Part shown: piece after piece, positions 19,641 through 28,722 of the stretch
Layout of the letters: each line of letters starts with the position of its first letter
Position numbering within the stretch: position 1 is the stretch's first letter
Origin: Yoonia ponticola
GTDB taxonomy: Bacteria > Pseudomonadota > Alphaproteobacteria > Rhodobacterales > Rhodobacteraceae
NCBI RefSeq assembly: GCF_014199395.1
Contig: NZ_JACIJM010000003.1
Coordinates: 248,001 to 312,000 of the forward strand
Reading direction: 5' to 3'
DNA: 64,000 nucleotides
Notes under the pieces: generated by a model
Told to the model about the DNA's origin: nothing
Seen by the model: the letters and a program-made list of their open reading frames with translations, nothing else
The model's database searches: none
Made by a program: the position numbers and the translations under genes

Positions 19641-21062
19641 ATGACCAACACAAGAAAAATCTTCGCCGGAGCCCGAATTCGCCTTTTGCGACAGAGTCAC
19701 AACTTGACGCAAGCTCTTTTTGCACAGCAGCTCTCGATCTCCACAAGCTACTTGAATCAAATAGAAAATAACCAGAGGGCGTTGTCAGGTTCAGTCATTC
19801 TCGCTCTGGTTGATACGTTCAACTTTGACCTGTCAGAATTGGCCTTGGATGGCGCGGGAAAGGTGTCCGTCGACCTTCAAGAAATCCTCAATGATCCGAT
19901 TTTCACCGAAAACAAGGTCCTGACCCAAGAAATAAAAATCGCAGCGACCAATGCCCCAAATATTTCAAAGGCGTTTTTGGACCTGTACCGCATGTTTCAG
20001 AAGTCCCGCGAGCAATTGGGCGAGGTCGATAACGCGCTGAAAGACCACGAAACGTCGCTTGCACCCCTGCCCTACGAAGAGGTCCGCGACTATTTTCACT
20101 ACACCGACAACTACATCGACGCGCTGGATCGCGCGGCCGAAGCCTTCGCGCTGTCGCTGCCTCGTTCGGATGCAGGCCGTCACGCGGATATGGTGGACTA
20201 TCTGCTGAAAACCCACGGCGTGAAAGTCGTGATGCGCAAGGACAAACCCGGCTCAAGCACCCTACGCGCCTATGACCCGACGACCAAAACCATCCACCTG
20301 AATGCAGCCTCGTCTATGGCCACGAATTTGTTTCAACTCGCCTATCAAGTTGGCCTGATCGAACAGAGCGACCTCATTGAACAACTACTGGACGACGCGG
20401 CCTTCCACACCGATGTCGCCCGCGATGTGTGCCGCATGACCTTTGCCAACTATTTTGCTGGCGCCGTCGTGCTGCCCTACTCTGAATTTGCGCAAGCCGC
20501 AAAAGAACAACGGCACGATCTGGAAAACCTTGCGTTCCAGTTTGATGCCAGCCTCGAACAAGTCTGCCACCGCCTGAGCAACCTGCAACGCCCCGGCGAA
20601 AAAGGCATTCCGTTCTATTTTGTCCGCATCGATCAGGCGGGCAACATCACGAAACGCCATTCAGCCACAACGCTGCAATTCACCCGCTTTGGCGGCGGCT
20701 GCCCGCTGTGGAACGTGCATCATGCGTTTCAATCCCCCGGTGAAATCCTGCGGCAACTGGCCGTGACGCCCGATGGCATTCAATACCTCTCGCTTGCCTT
20801 TGTGCAAACGAAACGGGTGTCGGGGTTCAAATCACCCGTGCGGAAATATGCAATTGGGTTGGGTTGTGAAATCAAACATGCGGGCCATGTGGTCTACGCT
20901 GATGATTTGGACGTCACTGAGGTCAAGAACTTTGACCCTATCGGCACGAGCTGCCGGATTTGCGAACGGATTGATTGCTTTCACCGCTCTGTGCCGCCGA
21001 TTGGCAAGCAGATCGTTGTGGATCACAACAAACGTGGCAGCGTGCCGTTCAAGATTTCCTGA
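19641..21062 (+). CDS. ScfR/RamB-type short-chain fatty acid regulator
   Basis: Transcription regulator of 473 residues. It has an XRE-type helix-turn-helix at about 5-65 (LTQALFAQQLSISTSYLNQI), an ImmA/IrrE-like central domain (about 180-300) and a C-terminal DUF2083-type domain ending in the cysteine cluster CRICERIDCFHRS. This architecture defines the short-chain fatty acyl-CoA regulators (RamB, PrpR, PccR and relatives), which sense acyl-CoA esters. An in-frame ATG 51 bp earlier exists, but the start at 19641 matches the family N-terminus. Divergent from prpE-acs, its likely target, and convergent with a TRAP transporter. Confidence 0.9.
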   Translation: MTNTRKIFAGARIRLLRQSHNLTQALFAQQLSISTSYLNQIENNQRALSGSVILALVDTFNFDLSELALDGAGKVSVDLQEILNDPIFTENKVLTQEIKIAATNAPNISKAFLDLYRMFQKSREQLGEVDNALKDHETSLAPLPYEEVRDYFHYTDNYIDALDRAAEAFALSLPRSDAGRHADMVDYLLKTHGVKVVMRKDKPGSSTLRAYDPTTKTIHLNAASSMATNLFQLAYQVGLIEQSDLIEQLLDDAAFHTDVARDVCRMTFANYFAGAVVLPYSEFAQAAKEQRHDLENLAFQFDASLEQVCHRLSNLQRPGEKGIPFYFVRIDQAGNITKRHSATTLQFTRFGGGCPLWNVHHAFQSPGEILRQLAVTPDGIQYLSLAFVQTKRVSGFKSPVRKYAIGLGCEIKHAGHVVYADDLDVTEVKNFDPIGTSCRICERIDCFHRSVPPIGKQIVVDHNKRGSVPFKIS

Positions 21063-21084
21063 CCCGGTTTTCGCCGGATCAGGA
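21057..21084. terminator. Bidirectional hairpin between regulator and dctM
   Basis: TCCTGA-C-CCGG, loop TTTTCG, CCGG-A-TCAGGA: an 11-bp stem with one mismatch. It overlaps the regulator stop codon and lies just before the dctM stop on the other strand. T-runs are short, so termination strength is uncertain. Confidence 0.5.
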
Positions 21085-21094
21085 TAGTGTTTGA

Positions 21095-22375
21095 TTAGCC
21101 CAGAAGCGACGGCAACCACAGCGACACGGCTGGCACGTAAGTGACCAAAATCAGCGCCACCAAAATCGCCAGATAGAACGGCCAGATTGATTTCAGCGCC
21201 TGTTCGATTTTGATCCGCCCGACAGCGCAGCCGACGAATAAACAGGTCCCGACAGGTGGCGTACACAGGCCCAGCCCGAGGTTCACCAACATCATGATGC
21301 CGAACTGTGTCGGGTCCATGCCGAGGCCCTTTGCGATTGGCAAAAAGATCGGCGTGCAGATCAGGATCAATGCGGCCATGTCCATAATCATGCCCAACAA
21401 GAGCAAGATCACGTTGATCATCATCAATATCACAATCGGGTTGTCAGAGATCGACACCAGCAAATCGCTGAGTTTCGTTGGGACTTGGTACAGCGCCAAA
21501 AGATAGGCGAATGACGACGCAAATGCGATCAGGATCATCACCATCGCCGTGGTCCGCACAGCCCCCGTGACGGCCAGAACAAAGGCATTCCACGTCAGCG
21601 AGCGGTAGTAGAATTTGGTCAGCAGCAGCGCATAAAGCGCCCCAAACGCACCGGATTCCGTTACAGTGAACACGCCCGACAATGTGCCGCCCACGATAAT
21701 CACCGCCGTGATAAAGCCGGGGATCGCGTCCATCGCCGTGCGGCCAACTTCGCGCCAACCGGGGAACGGCTCTGCGGGGTAGTTGTGCTTGATCGACAGG
21801 ATGTAGGCCGCAATCGCAAGGCTCACACACATCAAAATGCCCGGAATAACGCCTGCGAGAAACAGTTTCGAGATCGAAATCCCGCCGCCAGCCGCCACCG
21901 CAAAGATAATCATGTTATGGCTTGGCGGAATGACGATACCCGCAATCGACGAGGTCACAGTCACGTTCACCGCAAAATCAGGCCGGTAGCCGCGTTCTTT
22001 CATCACTGGGATCAACAACGACCCAAGTGCGGAGATATCAGCCACAGCAGAGCCGGAAATTCCACCGAACAGCATGGATGAGAAAATGTTCACCATCGCC
22101 AAACCACCCTTGAGGTGGCCGACCAAGGCCGCGGCGAGTTTTACCAGACGTTTGGCAATGCCGCCGTGCAGCATGATCTCGCCCGCAAAGACAAAGAACG
22201 GAATGGCGAGCAGTGAAAACACCGACACACCTGCCGTGGCCCGTTGAAAGGTAATCAACATCGGGAAGCCTTCGAACCAGAACGCAGAGGCCGCAGCGAT
22301 CCCCATGGCAAAAGCCACAGGCATCCCCACGACCACCAACAGGCCGAAGACGAGCATCAGAATGAGTAAGCCCAT
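21095..22375 (-). CDS. dctM: TRAP transporter large permease subunit
   Basis: Large membrane subunit of a tripartite ATP-independent periplasmic transporter, 426 residues and about 12 helices. Seen: the N-terminal MGLLILMLVFGLLVVVGMPV, FGGISGSAVADISALGSLLI and IPPSHNMIIFAVAAGGG, all typical of DctM proteins. It follows dctQ by 3 bp. The energy source is the sodium or proton gradient. Confidence 0.95.
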   Translation of the reverse strand: MGLLILMLVFGLLVVVGMPVAFAMGIAAASAFWFEGFPMLITFQRATAGVSVFSLLAIPFFVFAGEIMLHGGIAKRLVKLAAALVGHLKGGLAMVNIFSSMLFGGISGSAVADISALGSLLIPVMKERGYRPDFAVNVTVTSSIAGIVIPPSHNMIIFAVAAGGGISISKLFLAGVIPGILMCVSLAIAAYILSIKHNYPAEPFPGWREVGRTAMDAIPGFITAVIIVGGTLSGVFTVTESGAFGALYALLLTKFYYRSLTWNAFVLAVTGAVRTTAMVMILIAFASSFAYLLALYQVPTKLSDLLVSISDNPIVILMMINVILLLLGMIMDMAALILICTPIFLPIAKGLGMDPTQFGIMMLVNLGLGLCTPPVGTCLFVGCAVGRIKIEQALKSIWPFYLAILVALILVTYVPAVSLWLPSLLG

Positions 22376-22378
22376 AGA

Positions 22379-22909
22379 TCAGGATTCCAGTATGTCAGAG
22401 ACTGGCGACCAGTCGGAAAATGTCAGAATACGCAGAACGCCGCGCGTGCCTGCAAACAGAAAGATCAGCCCGCCGCAGGACGTAATCGCAAGGGTGCGGA
22501 AACTCTCGGGGATATCCAGCATCGGCAGCAGCGTATCCCAGCCGAACTGCATCAGCATGATACCGGCGATCAACATCACAGCGCCAAAGGCCGCCAATGT
22601 CAGATCAATCGCCACAATCAGCACCTTTTGAACAATGGTTGGCATCAGGTCACGGAACAGGTTCACGCCTAGGTGAAAGTTCTCTTTGATCCCTGCTGCA
22701 GCCCCAAGAAACGCAATGTAGCAGATCAACAGAAGGGCTAATTGTTCAACCCAAGTTGGCGTGACGTTCAGCACATAGCGGCCAAAAACCAGCCACCCGA
22801 ATGTCGCAACCAGCACCACCAGCGCAATAGATGCGCATAAAATGCAAGCAGCGCGGATCAGGTCCAATCCGGCTTCCAGTCTGACGTATTTTGATGATTG
22901 CTCGACCAT
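22379..22909 (-). CDS. dctQ: TRAP transporter small permease subunit
   Basis: A 176-residue membrane protein with four helices of the DctQ family, partner of DctM. Helices at about 17-38, 52-70, 92-120 and 140-160; the region WVEQLALLLICYIAFLGAAA is the family hallmark. Its start is 94 bp downstream of dctP, with a hairpin between them. Confidence 0.92.
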   Translation of the reverse strand: MVEQSSKYVRLEAGLDLIRAACILCASIALVVLVATFGWLVFGRYVLNVTPTWVEQLALLLICYIAFLGAAAGIKENFHLGVNLFRDLMPTIVQKVLIVAIDLTLAAFGAVMLIAGIMLMQFGWDTLLPMLDIPESFRTLAITSCGGLIFLFAGTRGVLRILTFSDWSPVSDILES

Positions 22910-22956
22910 CGTTTAGCCCCTCACTTTGGTGTCGCTATGTTTCAGGCGACCCGTGG

Positions 22957-22990
22957 AAAAAGGCCCGCCCAATTTTGGGCGAGCCTTCTT
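22957..22990 (-). terminator. Hairpin between dctP and dctQ
   Basis: Read on the minus strand: AAGGC-T-CGCCC, loop AAAATT, GGGCG-G-GCCTT followed by TTT. This terminator-like structure directly after dctP probably lowers expression of the permease genes relative to the binding protein, as seen in many ABC and TRAP operons. Confidence 0.7.
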
Positions 22991-23003
22991 AACGATGTGC
23001 GTC

Positions 23004-23996
23004 TTATTCCGCGTTGCGGATCAAGTTGACCAAGTCAGTGAGGTCAGGATTGTCAGCAAGGAACTTGTCATAGACTGGACCCATTGCCTCTTGGAACGGT
23101 GCTTTGTCTTCGATCGTGTTCACAGTCGTCCCGCCAGCAGCGATGGTTTCCATCGACGCCGCTTCACGTTCCTGCCACAGCTCGCGCTGAAGCAAAGCGG
23201 ATGTATGACCCGCTTCTTTCACGATCTCTTGCTGCTCAGGTGTCAGCTTTTCGTATGATTTCAGGCTCATGCACAGACATTCTGGAATGATCAGGTGCTC
23301 TGTCAGTGAATAGAACTGGGCCACTTCGTAGTGATTTGTGGATTCGTAGGATGGCGGGTTGTTTTCCGCACCGTCCACAACGCCAGTTTTGATCGACTGG
23401 TAGACTTCGCCAAACGCCATTGGTGTGGCGTTGCCGTCCATTGCTTCGACCATGCCAACAAACAGGTCGTTGGACATCACGCGAACCTTCAAGCCCTCGA
23501 CGTCCGCAGGTGTGTTGATCGGACGGACAGAGTTGTAGAACGACCGCGCACCAGCGTCATACCACCCCAGCGGCACGATACCTTTGGCAATCATGCCTTC
23601 GCCGATGGCTTCGCCAACTTCACCGTCCATCATTTCATACATGTCGGGGATCGACGGGAAAATGAACGGCAAGGACACAACGTTGGTTTCAGGAATAGAC
23701 TGACCCATCGGTCCAAGGCTGAATTCGCCAAAATCAATCACGCCAAGGCGGATTTGCTCGATCGCGTCAGGCTGGCTGCCAAGTACGCCGTTGTGAAATG
23801 TCTTTGCAGTGATCTCGCCATTTGTGCGTTCTGCAACTTCTGCTGCGAACGATTCCATCGCGATAGAAACTGGGTAATCTTCGACGTGAATGTTCCAGCC
23901 GCGCAATTCAACGGCTGTCGCAGCAGTGCCCGCAACAGCAATTGCGCCGCCAAGTGCTGCGGATGTCAAAGCTGTCCGGATATTAAAGTGTAGCAT
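23004..23996 (-). CDS. dctP: TRAP transporter substrate-binding protein
   Basis: Periplasmic solute-binding protein, 330 residues, with a Sec signal peptide (about 1-27, cleavage after ATA or AVA). Seen: VRVM with the conserved arginine that binds the substrate carboxylate, and VDGAENNPPSYESTNHYEVA typical of the DctP family subgroup for dicarboxylates or hexuronates. The exact ligand cannot be read. The Shine-Dalgarno GGGAGG lies between CGATC and GATCG arms (24001-24016), which could form a small hairpin that presents or hides it. First gene of dctP-dctQ-dctM. Confidence 0.92.
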   Translation of the reverse strand: MLHFNIRTALTSAALGGAIAVAGTAATAVELRGWNIHVEDYPVSIAMESFAAEVAERTNGEITAKTFHNGVLGSQPDAIEQIRLGVIDFGEFSLGPMGQSIPETNVVSLPFIFPSIPDMYEMMDGEVGEAIGEGMIAKGIVPLGWYDAGARSFYNSVRPINTPADVEGLKVRVMSNDLFVGMVEAMDGNATPMAFGEVYQSIKTGVVDGAENNPPSYESTNHYEVAQFYSLTEHLIIPECLCMSLKSYEKLTPEQQEIVKEAGHTSALLQRELWQEREAASMETIAAGGTTVNTIEDKAPFQEAMGPVYDKFLADNPDLTDLVNLIRNAE

Positions 23997-24487
23997 AATG
24001 CGATCCCTCCCGATCGTTTTTTAAATACCGCCGCACCGCCACTCCTCTGGCGATGAATTGGTCACGTTCTCAATGTGCTGCCCTGATTAAGTTTCACAAT
24101 CTTGGCGGCTCATTAATTGGTATACTAGTATTGATTGACGGAAACTCTGTCAATTCCATGCGTTCATTTTTGACATCGAAACGGCAAGTTGCAAGATGAA
24201 AAACATGTCGCAATAAACTGATTTTATTGGGTAAAATGCGAACCGAGCCGCCGCGTAAAAACCCACACCGTGGCGTGATGCGCGCATCTGCTACCGGTGT
24301 GTGGCCAAAATCCACGCTGTTTCGAAAACATTCGATATGAATACGCCCCGATTCTTAACACCATGCTAGGCATATTCCGGCTCACGACAACTCCCTAATC
24401 GAACTTGATGGTGCGCACGGAATAAGGCACCGTTACGGCGTGTGAAAAATTGGTTTTCGGCTGGACCGGGATAGGACTGTGGACGAA
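23997..24487. other. 490-bp gene-free region between dctP and the lytic transglycosylase gene
   Basis: Divergent promoters are expected here. I see the dctP promoter with an overlapping palindrome near 24122-24153 and nothing else of clear identity; no supported gene on either strand. The bases are more AT-rich than the flanking genes. Confidence 0.6.
24122..24153 (-). promoter_or_regulatory. Candidate dctP promoter with overlapping palindrome
   Basis: On the minus strand a perfect -35 TTGACA (24148-24153) is followed after 17 bp by TACTAG (24125-24130). The perfect palindrome ATACTAGTAT (24122-24131), flanked by GGT to give TGGTATAC, covers the -10 region. Repressors of the GntR type often bind such TGGTATAC-like operators over TRAP promoters; the identity is inference. 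Confidence 0.45.
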
Positions 24488-25627
24488 ATGAACTTGAATA
24501 GGCGACTTTTTATGGCAGGCGTAAGTGCGTTTAGTTTGACCGCTTGCTCTAGCACGGCGCAATCCACCCGCCCTACTGCGCGGGTGCTGGACGCGGATCT
24601 GCGCCCCGTGCAAACCCCCGCCTTTATGGAGTGGGTCGCAAGGTTCAAACCCCGCGCCACGAGTGCCGGCATCTCCAGCGGCACTTTCGATGCCGCCTTT
24701 GCCAATGCAGGCTATATCCCGCGCGTTGTGGACCGTGATCGCAACCAGATCCAGACCCGCCGCACGCTTGAAGATTACCTGTCGATTGCCGTCTCGGACG
24801 AGCGCATGACCAAGGGCCGCACCGCGATCAGACAGCACGCCAATACGCTGGCGTCGGTAGAACAGCGCTACGGCGTTGACCGCAACATCGTCGCGGCGAT
24901 TTGGGGCATGGAAAGCCTGTTTGGTGAACGACGTGGCGACATTCCTGTGGTGTCCGCCACCGCAACGCTGGCCTTTGACGGACGGCGCGGTGCGTTCTAC
25001 GAAAGCCAGCTGATTGCCGCGTTAAAAATCCTTGAACGTGGTGACACAACGCCCGATCAAATGATCGGCAGCTGGGCTGGTGCGATGGGTCACACGCAGT
25101 TTATTCCCACGTCTTATCAATCCTTTGCCGTCGATTTCACAGGCGACGGTCGCCGCGATATCTGGAGCGACGACCCCACGGATTCGCTTGCCTCGACAGC
25201 CGCATACCTGTCGCGCAACGGCTGGCAATCCGGCTTGAAATGGGGATCAGAAGAAGGCACAGGCGGCCCGTCGGGGCGCACCCTGCAACCCCAAGCAGGC
25301 GGGATCAAATTCACTGTAACGCGAAACTTTACCGCGCTGAAAACATACAACAATTCCGATTTCTACGCGATTGGCATCGGGCATCTGGCCGACCGTCTAG
25401 GCGGCGCTGGCCCCCTTCGCGGCAGCTTCCCACCCGACGAAAACGGATTGACCAAAACGGACCGTCAAACCGTGCAACGCGGCCTCGCGCGGCGCGGCTT
25501 TGACGTCGGCGCGGCAGACGGTGTGATCGGCGGCCAAACGATTGCGGCGATCACAGCATTCCAAGAACAACAAGGCATGGCTGTCACAGGTGTCGCGTCG
25601 CGTGACGTGCTTAATGCGTTACGTTAA
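24488..25627 (+). CDS. Lytic murein transglycosylase, MltB-like lipoprotein
   Basis: Outer-membrane or periplasmic enzyme that cleaves peptidoglycan glycan strands with formation of 1,6-anhydro ends (the substrate pathway of AnmK). The 379-residue precursor has a lipobox LTAC with C20, an SLT_2 catalytic domain (about 40-310) with E142 in IWGMESLFGERRGD, and a C-terminal PG_binding_1 repeat (about 318-378, RRGFDVGAADGVIGGQT). A GTG three codons earlier is also possible; AGGA at 24473-24476 is too close for it, so the ATG is preferred. Confidence 0.9.
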   Translation: MNLNRRLFMAGVSAFSLTACSSTAQSTRPTARVLDADLRPVQTPAFMEWVARFKPRATSAGISSGTFDAAFANAGYIPRVVDRDRNQIQTRRTLEDYLSIAVSDERMTKGRTAIRQHANTLASVEQRYGVDRNIVAAIWGMESLFGERRGDIPVVSATATLAFDGRRGAFYESQLIAALKILERGDTTPDQMIGSWAGAMGHTQFIPTSYQSFAVDFTGDGRRDIWSDDPTDSLASTAAYLSRNGWQSGLKWGSEEGTGGPSGRTLQPQAGGIKFTVTRNFTALKTYNNSDFYAIGIGHLADRLGGAGPLRGSFPPDENGLTKTDRQTVQRGLARRGFDVGAADGVIGGQTIAAITAFQEQQGMAVTGVASRDVLNALR

Positions 25628-25660
25628 GATCGCCGCGTAACACTATACTCTAAAACGAAA

Positions 25661-25696
25661 AAAGCCCCGCGCATCACTTGATACACGGGGCTTTCT
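25661..25696. terminator. Bidirectional terminator between the transglycosylase gene and icd
   Basis: AAAGCCCCG (25661-25669) pairs with CGGGGCTTT (25686-25694) around a 16-base loop; A-run on the left and TTTCTT on the right make it suitable for both strands. Convergent genes flank it. Confidence 0.8.
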
Positions 25697-25709
25697 TAGT
25701 GTAAACATC

Positions 25710-27899
25710 TTATCCGATGATCGCGTTCAACGTCGCGGATGGGCGCATCGCAGCTGCGGTTTTCGCCGCATCACCGTGGTAGTAGCCGCCCAGATCAACA
25801 GCAGGCCCTTGCGCCGCTGCGAGTTCCGATAGGATTGCCGCCTCGCCTGATGCAAGCGCCTCTGCGATTGGGGCAAAGTGTGCCGCCAAGTCTGCATCAT
25901 CCGATTGCGCGGCCAATGCTTCGGCCCAATAGCGCGCAAACCAGTAGTGGCTGTCGCGGTTGTCAGGCTCGCCAACTTTGCGCGATGGGGAATGGCCGTT
26001 GTCCAAGATCCCTTGGGTCGCGGCGTCCACTGCCTTGCCCAAAACGCGGGCTTTTTCGTTGCCTTTTGCGTCTGCCAGGAATTGCAGGCTTTCCCCTAAG
26101 GCACAGAATTCACCCAATGAATCCCACCGCAGGTGGTTTTCTTCGAGCAACTGCTGCACGTGCTTTGGCGCAGACCCACCAGCGCCCGTTTCAAACAAAC
26201 CGCCACCCTGCATAAGCTTCACGATGGACAACATTTTCGCAGATGTGGCCAGTTCCAAGATCGGGAACAGGTCGGTCAGATAATCGCGCAATACGTTGCC
26301 CGTGATCGCGATTGTGTCGTCGCCTTTGGTGATGGTTTCCAGCGATGCGCGGGTGGCTTCGCGTGGGGCCATGATTTCGAATTTGTCGGCCACGCCTTTG
26401 GCTTCAAGGATCGGCTTCACGTAAGCAATCAGTTCCGCGTCATGCGCACGATCCGCATCAAGCCAGAAAATCGCGCGTGTGCCTTCGGCCTTCTGGCGAT
26501 CAATCGCGAGGTTCACCCAGTCTTCAATCGGCGCCTGACGCGCAGATGCTGACCGCCAGATATCGCCTGCTTCAACCGCGTGCTGGTGCAGAACCGTGCC
26601 ATCGTCTAGAATCATTTTGACGGTGCCCGCCTCTGCGATCTCGAATGTGGTCGGGTGCGAGCCGTATTCTTCTGCTTTTTGCGCCATCAGACCGATGTTC
26701 TGGACTGTGCCGGCTGTGGCTGGGTTCAATTTGCCGTTTTCTTTGAAAAACTTAATGCTTTCGTCATAAATCGGCGCGTATGAATTGTCCGGGATCACGC
26801 AATTGGCGTCGGATTCCTTGCCGTCTGGCCCCCATCCCTTGCCGCCTGCGCGGATTAAGGCTGGCATCGACGCGTCAATGATCACATCGGAAGACACGTG
26901 CAGGTTGGTGATGCCCTTGTCGCTGTCGACCATATACATCGGCGGACGATCCGCCATGCATGCCTCGATGTCGGCAACGATTGCAGCGTTATCCTTAACG
27001 CGTCCCAACAAATCACCAAGGCCGGAATTCGGGTTCACGCCCAAATCGGCCATCGCAGCGCCGTGCTTTTCAAACACGGGCGCGAGGAATGCTTTGACCG
27101 CGTGGCCGAAGATGATCGGGTCGGAGACCTTCATCATCGTGGCTTTCATGTGCAGTGAAAACAGCGTGCCGTCTTCTTTGGTTTTTGCGATTTCGTCAGC
27201 CAAGAACGACTGCAAAGCGGCGGCGGACATGAATGTCGCGTCAACCACGGTGCCAGCTGGGTAGCTGATGCCGTCCTTCAAAACAGTCTCGCCACTGGCC
27301 GTTTCCAGCACGATTTTGGCTGTGACGTCTTTGGACAAAGTCGCCGACGTCTCGTTCGAGAAGAAATCGCCACCGGACATCGCGGACACATGTGTTTTGC
27401 TGTCAGCAGACCAGTCGCCCATCCGGTGCGGGTTGTTTTGTGCGAATGTTTTCACGGCCTTAGCCGCGCGGCGGTCAGAGTTGCCTTCACGCAGCACGGG
27501 GTTCACAGCAGAGCCTTTGATCCCGTCGTATTTCGCGCGGATTGCTTTTTCAGCGTCCGTGGAAGGGGATTCTGGGTAGTCAGGCAGCGCAAACCCTTGG
27601 GATTGCAGTTCTTTGACTGCGGCAACTAACTGCGGCACGGACGCCGAAATGTTCGGCAGTTTGATCACGTTGGCATCAGCAGTCTTAACCAAACGACCTA
27701 GTTCCGCCAGATCGTCAGATTGCTGCTGATCCGCGTTCAAATGCTCTGGGAACGTCGCCAGGATGCGGCCCGCGAGGCTGATGTCTTTGGTGCCAACAGA
27801 CACGCCAGCGGCGGCTGCGAATTTCTGGATAATCGGCAAGAACGACGCCGAGGCCAGTTCCGGTGCTTCGTCAACTTTGGTGTAGATGATATCTGTCAT
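25710..27899 (-). CDS. icd: Isocitrate dehydrogenase, NADP-dependent, monomeric type
   Basis: Citric acid cycle enzyme that oxidises isocitrate to 2-oxoglutarate with NADP. The 729-residue length and the text [39 protein letters not shown] and [20 protein letters not shown] identify the large monomeric IDH family, unrelated in length to the common 400-residue dimer. It is transcribed alone; the promoter region holds a TATACC/GGTATA palindrome. Downstream terminator present. Confidence 0.96.
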   Translation of the reverse strand: MTDIIYTKVDEAPELASASFLPIIQKFAAAAGVSVGTKDISLAGRILATFPEHLNADQQQSDDLAELGRLVKTADANVIKLPNISASVPQLVAAVKELQSQGFALPDYPESPSTDAEKAIRAKYDGIKGSAVNPVLREGNSDRRAAKAVKTFAQNNPHRMGDWSADSKTHVSAMSGGDFFSNETSATLSKDVTAKIVLETASGETVLKDGISYPAGTVVDATFMSAAALQSFLADEIAKTKEDGTLFSLHMKATMMKVSDPIIFGHAVKAFLAPVFEKHGAAMADLGVNPNSGLGDLLGRVKDNAAIVADIEACMADRPPMYMVDSDKGITNLHVSSDVIIDASMPALIRAGGKGWGPDGKESDANCVIPDNSYAPIYDESIKFFKENGKLNPATAGTVQNIGLMAQKAEEYGSHPTTFEIAEAGTVKMILDDGTVLHQHAVEAGDIWRSASARQAPIEDWVNLAIDRQKAEGTRAIFWLDADRAHDAELIAYVKPILEAKGVADKFEIMAPREATRASLETITKGDDTIAITGNVLRDYLTDLFPILELATSAKMLSIVKLMQGGGLFETGAGGSAPKHVQQLLEENHLRWDSLGEFCALGESLQFLADAKGNEKARVLGKAVDAATQGILDNGHSPSRKVGEPDNRDSHYWFARYWAEALAAQSDDADLAAHFAPIAEALASGEAAILSELAAAQGPAVDLGGYYHGDAAKTAAAMRPSATLNAIIG

Positions 27900-27960
27900 G
27901 ATTAACCCCTAGCTTTTCAATTTGCCTGTCCTTACCGGATGCAACCGGCGACGTCCATTG

Positions 27961-27974
27961 TATACCACGGTATA
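27961..27974 (-). promoter_or_regulatory. Palindrome upstream of icd
   Basis: TATACC-AC-GGTATA, perfect six-base arms, 61 bp before the icd start. Read on the minus strand the TATACA beginning inside it could also serve as the -10 element, with TTGGAT about 19 bp upstream. Operator or promoter cannot be separated by eye. Confidence 0.35.
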
Positions 27975-27999
27975 TCGAAATTAATCCAACAGAGACGGG

Positions 28000-28476
28000 T
28001 TATGCCCCCTCAAGGAATGCGTGCGCCTCTAGTATCGCTGCAGCCAATCCATCAAAAAACCCGGCCTTAGTTACGTCTACAAGACCCGCTTGGCCGTTTT
28101 GCGCAACGAATCCATCTGGGGCTTGGATCACGGTGAACATATTATTCTTGGACAGCCACAGATCGCGGTGACTGTTGCCCATACCGTGTTTCAACACGTT
28201 CACGGCCAGATAATAGCTGTAAATGCGATCCGCGAGATCAGCTTCGCCCGCCTCAAGCAGCTGCGCCTTAAGTTTGCGCGCAAATGGACCGCGCCGGAAA
28301 TGGTGTTGGGACCGCGCTTCAAAAGCTGCAAATGTGTCGATTGCGATTGCCTCAAGCGCAAGTGTGCCCGCCAAAACCTCTGCATCAGACGCACCCGCTG
28401 CGATCTGATCCTCAGCGGCTTTTGCGGTGACACGCGCGGTTTCGATCAACTCTGGGACGGTTTGAGGGGCTGACAT
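28000..28476 (-). CDS. Hypothetical alpha-helical protein (158 aa)
   Basis: Not recognised. The 158 residues are rich in alanine and predicted to be mostly helical, without signal peptide or membrane segment. The most distinctive stretch is DRIYSYYLAVNVLKHGMGNS followed by HRDLWLSKN (about 89-117), with two histidines that could be functional. It is transcribed in the direction of icd but separated from it by 100 bp that contain the icd palindrome, so it is probably its own unit, upstream of nrdJ's terminator in opposite order. Confidence 0.75.
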   Translation of the reverse strand: MSAPQTVPELIETARVTAKAAEDQIAAGASDAEVLAGTLALEAIAIDTFAAFEARSQHHFRRGPFARKLKAQLLEAGEADLADRIYSYYLAVNVLKHGMGNSHRDLWLSKNNMFTVIQAPDGFVAQNGQAGLVDVTKAGFFDGLAAAILEAHAFLEGA

Positions 28477-28552
28477 GGTAAATTCTCCGGTTTCTCACCC
28501 TCGTTTACGCGATGGACGGCAGAATGATAGTGGCCCTGCGTGAAATCGACAT

Positions 28553-28578
28553 AAAAAAGGGGCCCCCAAAGGGACCCC
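28553..28578 (-). terminator. Rho-independent terminator of nrdJ
   Basis: Minus strand: GGGGTCCC, loop TTTG, GGGGCCCC (eight pairs, one G-T), then TTTTTT. It is a textbook terminator, 145 bp after the nrdJ stop, leaving a long structured 3' untranslated region. Confidence 0.85.
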
Positions 28579-28590
28579 GTGAGTTTCGCT

Positions 28591-28669
28591 GATCGGGCTC
28601 GTGATTATACCGCTCAATGTTTTTTGCCTGTGGCCCGATCTGCGCCGGGGGTGAGCGCACCCACCCCGG
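28591..28669 (-). other. Structured 3' region of nrdJ
   Basis: Two hairpins precede the terminator: GATCGGGC (28591-28598) with GCCCGATC (28633-28640), and CCGGGGGTG (28645-28653) with CACCCACCCCGG (28658-28669). Together with the palindrome at 28685-28704 the 145-base region is unusually structured for a simple 3' end. Confidence 0.5.
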
Positions 28670-28684
28670 GTCTCGTTTTGGCGC

Positions 28685-28704
28685 CGAATTTTCTGGAAAA
28701 TTCG
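28685..28704. repeat. Palindromic element, TTTTC-N2-GAAAA type (copy 1)
   Basis: CGAATTTTC-TG-GAAAATTCG, perfect nine-base arms, 18 bp after the nrdJ stop. Two related palindromes occur between trpE and the deacetylase gene. Confidence 0.6.
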
Positions 28705-28722
28705 AAATGCGACGCCGATGTA

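Noticed and set aside
24094-24315. 73-codon frame upstream of dctP
   Set aside because: It overlaps the promoter and palindrome of dctP, has no Shine-Dalgarno sequence and no recognisable features.
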